Shown here piece by piece: positions 26,252 to 35,208 of a stretch of 64,000 bases of DNA. The notes under the pieces are model-generated. The model was not told the origin of the DNA, searched no databases, and saw nothing but the letters and a program-made list of their open reading frames with translations. The position numbers and the translations under genes were made by a program. Location of the stretch: assembly GCA_947503935.1 (NCBI GenBank), contig CANNFR010000002.1:310001-374000 (forward strand), written 5' to 3'. The first letter of the stretch is position 1. Each line of letters starts with the position of its first letter. Origin of the DNA: an uncultured Paracoccaceae bacterium. GTDB taxonomy: Bacteria > Pseudomonadota > Alphaproteobacteria > Rhodobacterales > Rhodobacteraceae.

Positions 26252-27709
26252 ATGAGCATTTCGGGATCCCTGGCAAACGCCTTTTCGGGCCTGACCGCGG
26301 CGTCGCGCGGGGTCGAAGTGGTGTCGCAAAACCTGGCCAACGTCTCGACGGATGGCTATGGCCGCCGCGAATTGCAGCTCTCCGCTCGCAACCTGGGCGG
26401 CGCAGGGTCGGGCGTGCGCGTCGAAGGTGTGACGCGGGCGGTCAACCAGACCATCCTGTCCGACCGTCGGCTGGCCGATGCGGCACAATCGCGCGATCAG
26501 GGCTTGCGCGATTTCTTTGCCAATATCGAAGCAAGCGTCGGGGCCCCTGGCGACCCCGGTGCCCTGTCCACCCGGCTGGCCGATTTCGAGGCGTCGCTGA
26601 TCTCGGCCTCAAGCCGGCCCGACACCGCTCCGCGGCTTGAAAGCGTCCTGCGGACGGCGGAAAGCCTGACCCGTCAGTTCCGCTCTGTCTCGGACAGCAT
26701 CCAGGAGCAGCGCATGGCGGCCGATGCCTCGATTGCCGAACAGGTCAACCGCTTGAACAGCTCTCTTTCGCGCATCGCCGAGTTGAACCGCGACATCCGG
26801 GTTGAGGTGGCCAGCGGCCGCGACGGCACGGCCTTCATGGACGAACGTCAGCGCATGATCGATCAGGTATCGGCGATCGTGCCGGTGCGTGAGGTCGCGC
26901 GCGATGACGGCCAAGTGGCGCTTTTTACGACCGGAGGCGCCATTCTGTTGGATGGGCTCCCCGCCGAAATCGGCTTCACGCCCGTCGCCAATATCACGCC
27001 GGACATGAGTATCGGATCTGGGGCGCTGTCCGGTCTGACGCTGCGCGGCCTTCCGGTCGACGCGTCGGCAAGCAGCGGGCTTCTGGGCGGTGGCAGCCTG
27101 GGCACGCAATTCACGATCCGCGATGATCTGGCGCCCGAGGCCCAGAGCCAGCTTGACGCCCTCGCCCGCGACCTAGTCGAGCGGTTCGAAGCCCCCACGG
27201 CCGACCCGACGCTGACGCCGGGCGACCCCGGCCTCTTTACCGACCGCGGTGGGGCCTTCGTTGCGGCCGATGAAGTCGGCCTGTCCGCCCGTCTGACGAT
27301 CAACGCCCTGGCCGACCCGGCACAAGGCGGCGCCCTTTGGCGCTTGCGCGATGGCCTGGGCGCGACATCGCCGGGTCCCGTGGGCCAGTCTGCTGGTCTG
27401 GATGCGCTGACCGGGGCGCTGAGCACGCTCAAAACCCCCGGCTCAGGTGACTTCGCCGGCGGCGCCCGCACGGCCTCAGGACTGGCAGGGGAGTTTCTGA
27501 CCGCGATCGGCACCACACGGCAATCGGCCGAATCCGACCTGGCCTATTCCATGACCCGGCAGGAGACGCTGAAGACCGCCGAACTGGCTGGTGGCGTCGA
27601 TTCCGATCAGGAGTTGCAACAGCTTTTGCTGATCGAACAGGCCTATTCTGCCAACGCGCGCGTGATCAGTGCCGCCGAAGCCATGCTTGACCAGTTGATG
27701 GGGATCTAA
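26252..27709 (+). CDS. flgK: Hook-associated protein 1, FlgK
   Basis: FlgK, 485 residues, the junction between hook and filament. The N-terminus SISGSLANAFSGLTAASRGV and VSQNLANVSTDGYGRRELQL is the family block, and the C-terminal helix ends ELQQLLLIEQAYSANARVIS plus AAEAMLDQLMGI. It lies 29 bases after flgE, and its stop touches the flgL ATG directly. Confidence 0.94.
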   Translation: MSISGSLANAFSGLTAASRGVEVVSQNLANVSTDGYGRRELQLSARNLGGAGSGVRVEGVTRAVNQTILSDRRLADAAQSRDQGLRDFFANIEASVGAPGDPGALSTRLADFEASLISASSRPDTAPRLESVLRTAESLTRQFRSVSDSIQEQRMAADASIAEQVNRLNSSLSRIAELNRDIRVEVASGRDGTAFMDERQRMIDQVSAIVPVREVARDDGQVALFTTGGAILLDGLPAEIGFTPVANITPDMSIGSGALSGLTLRGLPVDASASSGLLGGGSLGTQFTIRDDLAPEAQSQLDALARDLVERFEAPTADPTLTPGDPGLFTDRGGAFVAADEVGLSARLTINALADPAQGGALWRLRDGLGATSPGPVGQSAGLDALTGALSTLKTPGSGDFAGGARTASGLAGEFLTAIGTTRQSAESDLAYSMTRQETLKTAELAGGVDSDQELQQLLLIEQAYSANARVISAAEAMLDQLMGI

Positions 27710-28723
27710 ATGACAACCTTCCGATCCCTTGGCGATCTGTCGTCCACATTCTTGTTTTCCCGCCAGACCAATGCATTGAAGACGGATGTGCAGCGCCACT
27801 CGACCGAGCTTGCGACGGGCAAGACCACTGACATCTCTCAGACCTTGCGCGGCGATTATCGCGCCGTCGCCTCGATTGAGCGTCGCATGGGCCTTGCCCA
27901 GGCCGAGAAACTGGCCATCGCCGAAGCAAAAGGGTTCGCTACAGCGGCTCAGGCGGCCATGGATGTGGTCAAGGAACGGTCAGATGCCGCGATGGGGGTT
28001 CTGCTTGCCATCCCGCACGCGCCAACCGATCCGACACTGGAACGTGCCGGCCGGTCGGTCCGCGAAAGCTTTGAGACGGTGGTCACTGTCCTGAATCAGA
28101 AAAACGGTGATCGGGCGATTTTTGCCGGTGACGCGACGGACGGTGCGGCGCTGGCCTCGGTCGACACCATCATGGCCGATCTCGAGGCTTTGGTGGCGAC
28201 CGAGACGACGGCGGCAGGTGTCATCGCGGCCGTCGATGCCTGGTTCGACACGCCGGGCGGCGGGTTCGAGACCGTCGCCTATACCGGGTCCGACACCTCC
28301 CTTGCCCCGTTTCGATTGGGCGATGGGGACACGACGTCCTTCCCGGTCACAGCGGCCAACGAAGATTTGCGGGCGGCCATGAAGGGTCTTGCGATGGGCA
28401 CCTTGCTGGATGGTCCGACCCTTGCCGGTGACACGACCGAGCGCCTGGCGCTGTCGAGGGCGGCATCGCAACAGGCGATCAACGCGTCCAGCCTGGTGGT
28501 GAACGTCCAGGCGACAGTCGGCGAAGCCGAGGCCGCGATCGAGGCGGCCGATGTCCGCGCAAGTGCCGAGGCGACATCGCTTGAAATCGCGCGATCCGCT
28601 TTGATCGGGGTCGATTCCTTTGAGGCCGCGACCAAGTTGGAAGCGGCGCAGACACAACTAGAAACGCTTTTCGCGCTGACCGCCCGTGTGTCGCGCCTCA
28701 GCTTGGTGGATTTCCTGAGATGA
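27710..28723 (+). CDS. flgL: Hook-associated protein 3, FlgL
   Basis: FlgL, 337 residues, flagellin-fold protein placed between FlgK and the filament. The N-terminal helix (SSTFLFSRQTNALKTDVQRH, then STELATGKTTDISQTL) and C-terminal helix (FEAATKLEAAQTQLETLFAL) match flagellin D0/D1 domains. The ATG follows the flgK TAA with no gap; GGGGATC inside the flgK end is the ribosome site. Its TGA overlaps the flgI ATG. Confidence 0.92.
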   Translation: MTTFRSLGDLSSTFLFSRQTNALKTDVQRHSTELATGKTTDISQTLRGDYRAVASIERRMGLAQAEKLAIAEAKGFATAAQAAMDVVKERSDAAMGVLLAIPHAPTDPTLERAGRSVRESFETVVTVLNQKNGDRAIFAGDATDGAALASVDTIMADLEALVATETTAAGVIAAVDAWFDTPGGGFETVAYTGSDTSLAPFRLGDGDTTSFPVTAANEDLRAAMKGLAMGTLLDGPTLAGDTTERLALSRAASQQAINASSLVVNVQATVGEAEAAIEAADVRASAEATSLEIARSALIGVDSFEAATKLEAAQTQLETLFALTARVSRLSLVDFLR

Positions 28724-29823
28724 TGAAGTTTTTTGCGAATTTTGCGATGGTCCTGTGCCTTGCATTCCCCTCGGCAGCGCAATCGGTGCGGATCAAGGAC
28801 CTGGTCGAATTCGACGGTGTGCGCGGCAATGATCTGGTGGGCTATGGTCTGGTCGTCGGTCTGAACGGAACAGGCGACGGTCTGCGGAACTCGCCTTTCA
28901 CCGAAGAGATCATGGCCAACATTCTCGAACGTCTGGGCGTGAACGTCGCGGGAGAGCAGTTTCGCCCCAAGAACGTTGCGGCGGTGCTGGTCACCTCGAC
29001 ATTGCCGCCCTTCGCGCGGGCGGGCAGTCAGGTCGACGTGACGGTGTCGGCCATCGGCGACGCGAAAAGCCTGCTTGGCGGGACGCTGATCATGACGCCG
29101 CTCAATGCAGCCGACGGGCAGATCTATGCCGTCGCGCAAGGCACTGTCATCGCGGGCGGCGTGTCAGCGGAGGGCGATGGCGCAAGTGTCGTCCAAGGCG
29201 TGCCGACGGCCGGGTCCATCCCGGCGGGCGCCCGAATTGAGCGCGAGATCGAATTTGATTTCGGTGGCCTGCAGAGCTTGCGTCTGGCCTTGCGGACCCC
29301 CGATTTCACCACTGCCGGGCGGATTGAGGCTGTGATCAACGCCGAATCTGGGCGCCGGGTGGCAGAGATGCTGGATGCGGGCACGGTTGAGCTGAACATC
29401 TCGGCCATGAGGGCGCGATCGGCGGCGCATGCGATCGGGCGGATCGAAAACCTGCCGGTTGAGCCGCAGCGTCGTGCCCGCGTTGTCGTCGATCAACGCT
29501 CGGGCACGATCGTGATGGGTGAGGATGTGCGCATATCGCGCGTGGCCGTGGCGCAAGGCAACCTGACCTTGCGGATTGAAGAGGCCCCGATCGCCGTGCA
29601 GCCCAACCCGTTCTCACCAGGTGAGACGGTCGTGGTGCCGCGCACGACAGCCGCAATCGAAGAAGAGCCGGGCACGGGTCTGGCCGAGATCTCAACCGGG
29701 GCGTCCCTCTCTGAGGTGATCGCGGGGCTGAACGCCCTTGGTGTGTCGCCCCGCGACATGATCGACATCCTCAAAAGCATCAAGGCCGCAGGGGCCCTGC
29801 ATGCTGAATTTGAGGTGCGCTGA
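28720..29823 (+). CDS. flgI: Flagellar P-ring protein FlgI
   Basis: The periplasmic ring protein around the rod in the peptidoglycan layer, 367 residues, with a Sec signal (FFANFAMVLCLAFPSAAQS). Signatures are RIKDLVEFDGVRGNDLVGYG and VVGLNGTGDGLRNSPFT at the start, and DMIDILKSIKAAGALHAEFE at the end. The ATG overlaps the flgL stop (ATGA). A terminator follows. Confidence 0.96.
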   Translation: MMKFFANFAMVLCLAFPSAAQSVRIKDLVEFDGVRGNDLVGYGLVVGLNGTGDGLRNSPFTEEIMANILERLGVNVAGEQFRPKNVAAVLVTSTLPPFARAGSQVDVTVSAIGDAKSLLGGTLIMTPLNAADGQIYAVAQGTVIAGGVSAEGDGASVVQGVPTAGSIPAGARIEREIEFDFGGLQSLRLALRTPDFTTAGRIEAVINAESGRRVAEMLDAGTVELNISAMRARSAAHAIGRIENLPVEPQRRARVVVDQRSGTIVMGEDVRISRVAVAQGNLTLRIEEAPIAVQPNPFSPGETVVVPRTTAAIEEEPGTGLAEISTGASLSEVIAGLNALGVSPRDMIDILKSIKAAGALHAEFEVR

Positions 29824-29834
29824 TCGGACTGAAC

Positions 29835-29870
29835 AGCGATAGCCGCCCCTGGGCTATCGCTCGGTGTTTC
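29835..29870 (+). terminator. Terminator of the flgE-flgI unit
   Basis: A perfect ten-base stem AGCGATAGCC/GGCTATCGCT with a seven-base loop and a following TCGGTGTTTC, 12 bases after the flgI stop. Confidence 0.8.
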
Positions 29871-30154
29871 TGGCGCGCTGACCGTGACGCTTTTGTCGCG
29901 CCGGGAGCCTCTGCACAACGCCGGGACATGCGTCGTCACAGCTCGCATCGCCAAGCAAAGCCTTGATCAGCTATCCTTGCGATGATCGGTGCGGGATGTG
30001 CGAGCCGCTGGGCTGCCGCCACTGACGCCGGATATCTGTCACCAGTGATCCGACGCTGGTATATCGGTCGGCAAATGGAACCTCGATGGATATAGAGATG
30101 CCTATTCCCCGGGCTGGCTTGGGCAGCGCTGTCTCGCCATGGACATGGAGTGAT

Positions 30155-30188
30155 GTCGGAAAGAAGGCGGCGCTTGTGGCCGCCTTCT
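30155..30188 (-). terminator. Terminator of the fliF-fliP unit
   Basis: A perfect ten-base stem AGAAGGCGGC/GCCGCCTTCT with a seven-base loop, followed on the minus strand by TTCC, 15 bases after the fliP stop. Confidence 0.75.
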
Positions 30189-30202
30189 GCTAGGCGCCTG
30201 CT

Positions 30203-30946
30203 TCACATGTAGCTGCGGACCAGCGCACTGGCCAGCAACGTCCAGCCATCTGCGACGACGAAAAACGCCAGCTTGAAGGGCATCGAGACGATGGCAGGGG
30301 GCACCATCATCATGCCCATCGACATCAAGATCGCCGCGACGACCAGGTCGATGATGAGGAAGGGCAGGAAAATCAGAAAGCCGATTTCAAAGGCGCGCTC
30401 AATCTCGCTGAGGAGGAACGACGGCACCAGAACCGATAGGGGCGCGTCCGGCGCGAGCTCGGCCAGCGCGACATCGGGGGCCACACGCAGGGCGGCCAGA
30501 TCGGTGAAGGTTTCGGGGTCGATCCGGGCGGCCATGAACTCACGAAACGGGCCGAGGGCCAGCATCAAGGCTTCGTCGGCTTCCAATCTGCCCTCGGTCA
30601 GGGGCTGGAGGCCGATTTCCCAGGCCTCGATAAAAACAGGCTCCATCACGAAGTAGGTCAGAAACAGCGCCAGACTGACGATCAGCATGTTCGGCGGCGA
30701 TTGTTGCAGACCGATGGCCATCCGCAGGATCGACAGCACAGTGACGAGAAACGGAAAGCAGGTCAGCATGATCGCCAGACCCGGCACCAGGCTAAGCAGC
30801 GTGATGAGGACGATCAGCTGGATGGAGCGTTCGGCAAGAGAACCCCCTTCCCCCAGAGACAGCGTGATGTCCTGCGCCGCGGCGGCGCCGGCGAAGAGGG
30901 CCATGCAGAGACAAGCGAGGCCGAGAGCCGATGAATATGTGCGCAT
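30203..30946 (-). CDS. fliP: Flagellar export gate protein FliP
   Basis: A 247-residue type III export gate subunit that forms the FliP5Q4R1 channel. It has a cleavable signal peptide (GLACLCMALFAGAAAAQD) and the signatures RMAIGLQQSPPNMLIVSLAL, EIERAFEIGFLIFLPFLIID and LVVAAILMSMGMMMVPP. It begins three bases after the fliN stop. Its gate partners fliQ and fliR are in other blocks of this cluster. Confidence 0.95.
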   Translation of the reverse strand: MRTYSSALGLACLCMALFAGAAAAQDITLSLGEGGSLAERSIQLIVLITLLSLVPGLAIMLTCFPFLVTVLSILRMAIGLQQSPPNMLIVSLALFLTYFVMEPVFIEAWEIGLQPLTEGRLEADEALMLALGPFREFMAARIDPETFTDLAALRVAPDVALAELAPDAPLSVLVPSFLLSEIERAFEIGFLIFLPFLIIDLVVAAILMSMGMMMVPPAIVSMPFKLAFFVVADGWTLLASALVRSYM

Positions 30947-30949
30947 GTT

Positions 30950-31246
30950 CTAGAGCGCGTCTTTGATCGTGGCCAGTTCCGTCAGGCGCACGGCGAGTTG
31001 GCCGGCCCGGTCACCGTCAAGCTCTTCCAGCTCGCCCCGGCCGATCAGCCTGTCGCCGACATAGAGCTCAACCGGGTCGTCGACACGGCGGTCAAGCGGC
31101 AGGACCGCGTCCGGCCCCAGGCGCAACAGGTCGCGCACCAGCGGGCGGGCCCGTCCGACGGAGATCGTGATCTCGATCGGCACCTGCGCGAAGGGGGTCT
31201 GCAAATCCGCGCCGCCTGGGCGCGTCCGGTTGGTGGCGTCATCCAT
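30950..31246 (-). CDS. fliN: Flagellar switch protein FliN
   Basis: A 98-residue protein with a single SpoA/C-ring domain: VPIEITISVGRARPLVRDLL, then GPDAVLPLDRRVDDPVELYV and GDRLIGRGELEEL, all standard for FliN. It sits in the C ring and on the export ATPase complex through FliH. The ATG at 31246 overlaps the fliH end by eight bases. No fliM or fliG gene is seen near it, which is unusual. Confidence 0.9.
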   Translation of the reverse strand: MDDATNRTRPGGADLQTPFAQVPIEITISVGRARPLVRDLLRLGPDAVLPLDRRVDDPVELYVGDRLIGRGELEELDGDRAGQLAVRLTELATIKDAL

Positions 31247-31850
31247 GGCTTGCCTGCCTTTCGTCACTGGAATTCAAGAAATCATCAACAAGAGCGCGGA
31301 TGGCCGAGACGATCGCGTCGAGATCCATGGCGCGCTCTTCTTCGCCAAAGCGGAAATGCACCTGACCGCTGGCCAATGTGGGCTCGTCAACCAAGGTGAC
31401 CGGCATGGCGGGCTGCTCACCCAGAGCCGCCTCGATCGCCTCGCGATTTTCGGGGCAGATCGTGATTTCGATCGGGACCGAGGCGAGCGTTTCGGCCTCG
31501 GCGATCAGTTGCGCCACCACGGTGGCGCCGAGGGTCGCGTGGGCGATCTCGGGCAGGACCCGGTCGGCCATGCCGCGCAGAAGCGGATCGAGGCTGCGCA
31601 ACAGATGGGCGCGGGCCTCCTGATAGGTAAAGGACAGATCGCGAAGGTTCTGGGCCAGGTCCTCGCGGATTTTCGTCTGATCGTCGCTTTGCGCGGCGAC
31701 GGCATCCTCCCAACCGGCGGAGTAGCCTTTCTCATAGGCCTCAAGGCGGACGTCCTCCACAAGGCCGGGATCGGCGGCCATCGGCGCAGGCGCGTCGACG
31801 ATCTGCGGTGCGGGCGTGTCGAAATCCTCAAGTCGCAGGCGGGCGGGCAT
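31239..31850 (-). CDS. fliH: FliH-like flagellar export protein
   Basis: A 203-residue protein placed between fliF and fliN as fliH usually is. It has an acidic start, the FliH-like helix AYEKGYSAGWEDAVAAQ, a coiled part (LRDLSFTYQEARAHLLRSLD) and the C-terminal domain that in FliH binds FliI (VLPEIAHATLGATVVAQLIA). Sequence similarity in this family is low, so position counts. It should hold FliI near the gate. The ATG shares one base with the fliF stop (TGATG). Confidence 0.8.
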   Translation of the reverse strand: MPARLRLEDFDTPAPQIVDAPAPMAADPGLVEDVRLEAYEKGYSAGWEDAVAAQSDDQTKIREDLAQNLRDLSFTYQEARAHLLRSLDPLLRGMADRVLPEIAHATLGATVVAQLIAEAETLASVPIEITICPENREAIEAALGEQPAMPVTLVDEPTLASGQVHFRFGEEERAMDLDAIVSAIRALVDDFLNSSDERQASHG

Positions 31851-33508
31851 CAGGCCTTCTCCTCCTTCTCGTCCATCCAGTTGCGCAGGATTTCAACGGT
31901 TTCGTCCTTACGCTCGGCGATCAGATGACGCAGGCGCGCGACGGGATCGGACGGATCGAAATCGGGCGTGTCACCCCCTGCCTGCCCACCCAGAGCGGGC
32001 AGTGACGGGTTGACCGACGGAAAGCCGCCCGCGAAGAAATCTTCGCCATCATCGATCTCGCCATTGAAAACCGGGCCGCCTTCGCCGGGGGGCCCCAGTT
32101 CGAAGGCGTTCACGGGCCCATCCAGCTCACGCGGTGCGGCTGAGGATCCGTCCAGTTCACGCGCGGCATTCCGCGGCGCCAGAATCGGGCGCACAACGAA
32201 GAGGCCGAGGATGACGGCGACGATGGCCAAGACCGCAAGCTGGGCGGCAGACATCAGGTTGATCCCGTCCAGAAGCGATCCGGCCGCTTCGGTGCCCATC
32301 AGGGCCGCGGTCTCGAACGGCATGGATTTCAGGGTGATGACATCGCCGCGCGCCTCGTCAAAGCCGACGGCCGAGGCCACAAGCTCGCGCAGGGCCTCCA
32401 TTTCGGCCTCCGGGCGCGGCTGCCAGGTCTCGGCGCCGCCGGCATCAGCGGCAAGAACGCCGTCGACCAGCACGGCGACGGTGATGCGGCGGATGCCACC
32501 GGGGCCGCGCAGAACCTCGCGTTGCGTCTCGGACACCTCATAATTCACACGCTCGCGCGTTTCGCTGTTTTGGCTTGAGGATTGACCGCCCGCCCCGCCG
32601 GCATCCCCTTCGGGCAGATTGCTGGCGACCGTCACGGCGCCCGAGCGCGCATCGTTCGACTGGGTCGTCCGTTCTTCGCTTTCGGTGCTGATCGCGACGC
32701 GGGTATCGGGGTCAAAGCGGCGTTCGGTGATCTGCTCGCGGTCGGTGATGGTGTCGATCGACAATTCGACGATGGCCCGGCCGGCGCCCACGCGGGCCTC
32801 GAGCAGACGTTCCACATTGCGCTTCAATTGCGCCGCGCGGTCGGTGTTGCCCGCACTGGCCCAGGGGTTGTCCTCGCCGCCCAGGATCAGGCCGCTTTCC
32901 GCGTCGATCACCGAAACATCGTCGGAAATCAGGCCCGAGACGGCCGATGACACTAGAAACCGGACCGCGCGAGCCTGTTGCGGTGACAGGCCCTGGCCCG
33001 CCGGCACCAGTGCGACCGAGGCGGACGGGCGCAGATCGCGCCGAAAGCTCTGGCTGGCCGGGGTGGCGATATGCACGCGCGCGCTGCGGATCCCCGGGCT
33101 GGCCGAGATCGTGCGCGCCAATTCTCCCTCTTTCGCGCGCCAGTAGGCCGCGTCGAACATTTGCGAGGTCGTGCCGAAGCCCGAGAGCGAATCAAGCAAC
33201 TCATACCCCGAGCCGCCATTTGCAGGCAGCCCCTCCGAGGCCAAAGTCATGCGCAGCTCATCGCGGGCGGCTCCATCGACATAAATCGCGCCGCCGCGGA
33301 CCTCGTAAGCCACGCCCCGCTGTTCGAGGGCAGCGACCACATCGCCCGCCGCACCTGATTCGAGCCCCGAGTACAGCAATGTCATCGACGGCGATGTCGC
33401 CGCCCGCGACAACATCAAGACCGCAGTAAACATTGCAATTGTCGCCAATCCGACAATCACCCTTCGCTTCATGGTGAGCGAGGACCAGACCGATGTCAGC
33501 TGCTCCAC
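31850..33508 (-). CDS. fliF: MS-ring protein FliF
   Basis: The membrane ring on which the flagellum is built, 552 residues. Two membrane helices are at about 15-35 (RRVIVGLATIAMFTAVLML) and 430-450 (AQLAVLAIVAVILGLFVVRP). Family motifs are TLLYSGLESGAAGDVVAALE, GSGYELLDS and ARVHIATP. The C-terminus (DPVARLRHLIAERKDETVEI) keeps the helix that in other species binds FliG, although no fliG is seen here. It starts with GTG after AAGGAG. Confidence 0.95.
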   Translation of the reverse strand: MEQLTSVWSSLTMKRRVIVGLATIAMFTAVLMLSRAATSPSMTLLYSGLESGAAGDVVAALEQRGVAYEVRGGAIYVDGAARDELRMTLASEGLPANGGSGYELLDSLSGFGTTSQMFDAAYWRAKEGELARTISASPGIRSARVHIATPASQSFRRDLRPSASVALVPAGQGLSPQQARAVRFLVSSAVSGLISDDVSVIDAESGLILGGEDNPWASAGNTDRAAQLKRNVERLLEARVGAGRAIVELSIDTITDREQITERRFDPDTRVAISTESEERTTQSNDARSGAVTVASNLPEGDAGGAGGQSSSQNSETRERVNYEVSETQREVLRGPGGIRRITVAVLVDGVLAADAGGAETWQPRPEAEMEALRELVASAVGFDEARGDVITLKSMPFETAALMGTEAAGSLLDGINLMSAAQLAVLAIVAVILGLFVVRPILAPRNAARELDGSSAAPRELDGPVNAFELGPPGEGGPVFNGEIDDGEDFFAGGFPSVNPSLPALGGQAGGDTPDFDPSDPVARLRHLIAERKDETVEILRNWMDEKEEKA

Positions 33509-33566
33509 TGCATACTCCTTCGCGTGACATTCTGCGCACGTTCACTCCCTCAATCGGCGATCTGCC

Positions 33567-33581
33567 TTAACAATCGGTTAG
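33567..33581 (+). promoter_or_regulatory. CtrA-like site between fliF and fliL
   Basis: TTAA-N7-TTAG in the 120-base divergent gap, 47 bases before the fliL ATG and 58 bases before the fliF start. One mismatch from consensus. It could serve both directions. Confidence 0.55.
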
Positions 33582-33628
33582 TGACCGTCGGGCTATAGCT
33601 TTCGGGCAGATACCGTCGGAGAAGACGC

Positions 33629-34111
33629 ATGGCAGAAGCCGAAGAGAACACTGAGGACGCCCCGAAGGCGCGGTCGAAAAAGCCCCTGATGATCGGGCTG
33701 GTTCTGGCGTTGCTGTTGGGCGGCGGCGGGTTTTACGCCGCATATTCAGGCCTTTTGCCGGTCGGTGGAGGCGAGGATGATCGCCAAGTTGTGGATGTCG
33801 AGCCCGTCGATGACGTGGCTTTTGTACCGATCACGCCGCTGGTCATTTCCCTGGGCTCCGAATCGCGCAGCCGCCATCTGCGGTTCACGGGCCAGCTTGA
33901 GGTACCGTCGAATTACGCGGCGGACGTCGAAAAGCTGATGCCGCGCGTTCTGGACGTGCTCAACAGCTATCTCAGGGCCGTCGATGCGAGGCAATTCGAT
34001 GACCCAAGCGCGCTGATCCGTCTGCGCGCCCAGATGCTGCGTCGGGTGCAAATCGTGGTGGGCGAGGGGCGCGTGCGCGACCTTCTCGTCACTGAATTCG
34101 TGCTGAATTAG
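33629..34111 (+). CDS. fliL: Flagellar basal-body protein FliL
   Basis: A 160-residue stator-associated protein: acidic cytoplasmic N-terminus, one membrane helix (PLMIGLVLALLLGGGGFYAA), and a periplasmic stomatin-like FliL domain with SRHLRFTGQLEVPSNYAADV and the terminal VRDLLVTEFVLN. FliL surrounds stators and stabilises them under load. GGAGAAG precedes the ATG. A distant second FliL-like gene lies at 43419. Confidence 0.93.
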   Translation: MAEAEENTEDAPKARSKKPLMIGLVLALLLGGGGFYAAYSGLLPVGGGEDDRQVVDVEPVDDVAFVPITPLVISLGSESRSRHLRFTGQLEVPSNYAADVEKLMPRVLDVLNSYLRAVDARQFDDPSALIRLRAQMLRRVQIVVGEGRVRDLLVTEFVLN

Positions 34112-34120
34112 GAGGCCAGA

Positions 34121-34537
34121 ATGGCTCTTATCGCCGATATCCTACTTGTTGCCGGTGCTTTGGCCGCCGGCTTGTATTGCCTGGTTTTGTCGCGACGGCT
34201 GCGGCATTTCACCGATCTCGAGAGGGGGGTCGGCGGGGCTGTCGCGGTTCTCTCGGCGCAGGTCGATGACATGACGAAGGCGCTTGAACGCGCGCGTGAG
34301 GCGGCGGGGTCGTCCGCCGAAAAGCTTGATGCGATGACCGCGCGGGCCGAAACCGTGGCGGAGCGGTTGGAAATTCTGCTGGCGGCAATGGATGACGCTC
34401 CGGCGCAGCCCCCTGTCGAAGAGCCCAAGAGCCGCCGCATGGTCTGGCGTCGGCCGCATGCACAGATCCGTGAGGCGGATGATGGCGAACCGACGCCGAC
34501 ATTTCGCCGTACAGCCTCGGTGGAGGCCGCGGAATGA
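34121..34537 (+). CDS. Bitopic coiled-coil membrane protein of the stator operon
   Basis: A 138-residue protein with one N-terminal membrane helix (DILLVAGALAAGLYCLVLSR), a coiled coil at about 45-95 and a basic, Pro-containing C-terminus. It lies between fliL and motE. From memory, Caulobacter encodes the flagellar positioning protein PflI (bitopic, Pro-rich) near fliL, and DUF6468 proteins occur at this place in other alphaproteobacteria; this is the same kind of protein but the match is by layout only. Its stop overlaps the motE ATG. Confidence 0.75.
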   Translation: MALIADILLVAGALAAGLYCLVLSRRLRHFTDLERGVGGAVAVLSAQVDDMTKALERAREAAGSSAEKLDAMTARAETVAERLEILLAAMDDAPAQPPVEEPKSRRMVWRRPHAQIREADDGEPTPTFRRTASVEAAE

Positions 34538-35136
34538 AAGCGGCGTCCTCAAAGCGCAGGCGGTCACGCCGGACCAGCCGCGGCGTTCTGGTGCTGATCG
34601 CCGGGTTTTTGTTTGCGTCGGGCATTCTGCGATTGGGTGACGGAACGGGCCTGGCCATCGCGCGTGAGGTCAGCGCGCTTGTGGGCGCGGCCTCGGCATC
34701 GTCTCCGGGCGGGTCGGCCGATGAGACGCCGGGGTTTGAGGAGTTGCTGGCCGCCATGCGTCTGCGCGAGGCCCGGCTGAAAGAGGCCGAGATCAGGCTG
34801 GAGGAGCGTGAGCGGGCTTTGGCCATCGCCGAGGAAGAGATCGCGCGTGGTCTGGCTCAGCTCAGCGAGGCCGAGCAGAGCTTGCAGGATTTGCTGACTG
34901 TCGCCGACACCGCCGCCGAGGAAGACGTGGCGCGCCTGACGGCCATGTATGAGGCGATGAAGCCCGCCGAGGCCGCCGCCCTCTTCGACCAGATGGATCC
35001 CAGCTTCGCCGCCGGGTTTCTTGGCCGCATGCGCGCCGATGCTGCCGCGGCGATCCTGTCGGGCCTGCCGCCCGACAAGGCCTATACGCTGAGTGTCGTT
35101 CTGGCCGGGCGCAACGCCGCGGCGAAATACGAATAA
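34534..35136 (+). CDS. motE: MotE-like periplasmic/membrane stator helper
   Basis: A 200-residue protein: basic start, one membrane helix (RGVLVLIAGFLFASGILRLG), long coiled coil (about 75-130) and a C-terminal MgtE-N-like helical domain (MKPAEAAALFDQMDPSFAAG, then LGRMRADAAAAILSGL). In rhizobia, MotE is the chaperone for the periplasmic motility protein MotC, so the family occurs with stator genes. Here it precedes motA and a large periplasmic protein, which fits such a role. The ATG overlaps the previous stop. Confidence 0.85.
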   Translation: MKAASSKRRRSRRTSRGVLVLIAGFLFASGILRLGDGTGLAIAREVSALVGAASASSPGGSADETPGFEELLAAMRLREARLKEAEIRLEERERALAIAEEEIARGLAQLSEAEQSLQDLLTVADTAAEEDVARLTAMYEAMKPAEAAALFDQMDPSFAAGFLGRMRADAAAAILSGLPPDKAYTLSVVLAGRNAAAKYE

Positions 35137-35208
35137 GCGCAGGCTGACGATTTCTTTACCACCCGGCGTCAGGATGCGCCGAGACGACAAACCCAAGGAG
35201 TGTGTCAC

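Larger units (their letters stand above)
29824..30202. other. Convergent intergenic region between flgI and fliP
   Basis: No gene supported. It holds one terminator for each of the two converging transcripts, at 29835-29870 and 30155-30188, and about 290 bases of unassigned sequence between them. Confidence 0.6.
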
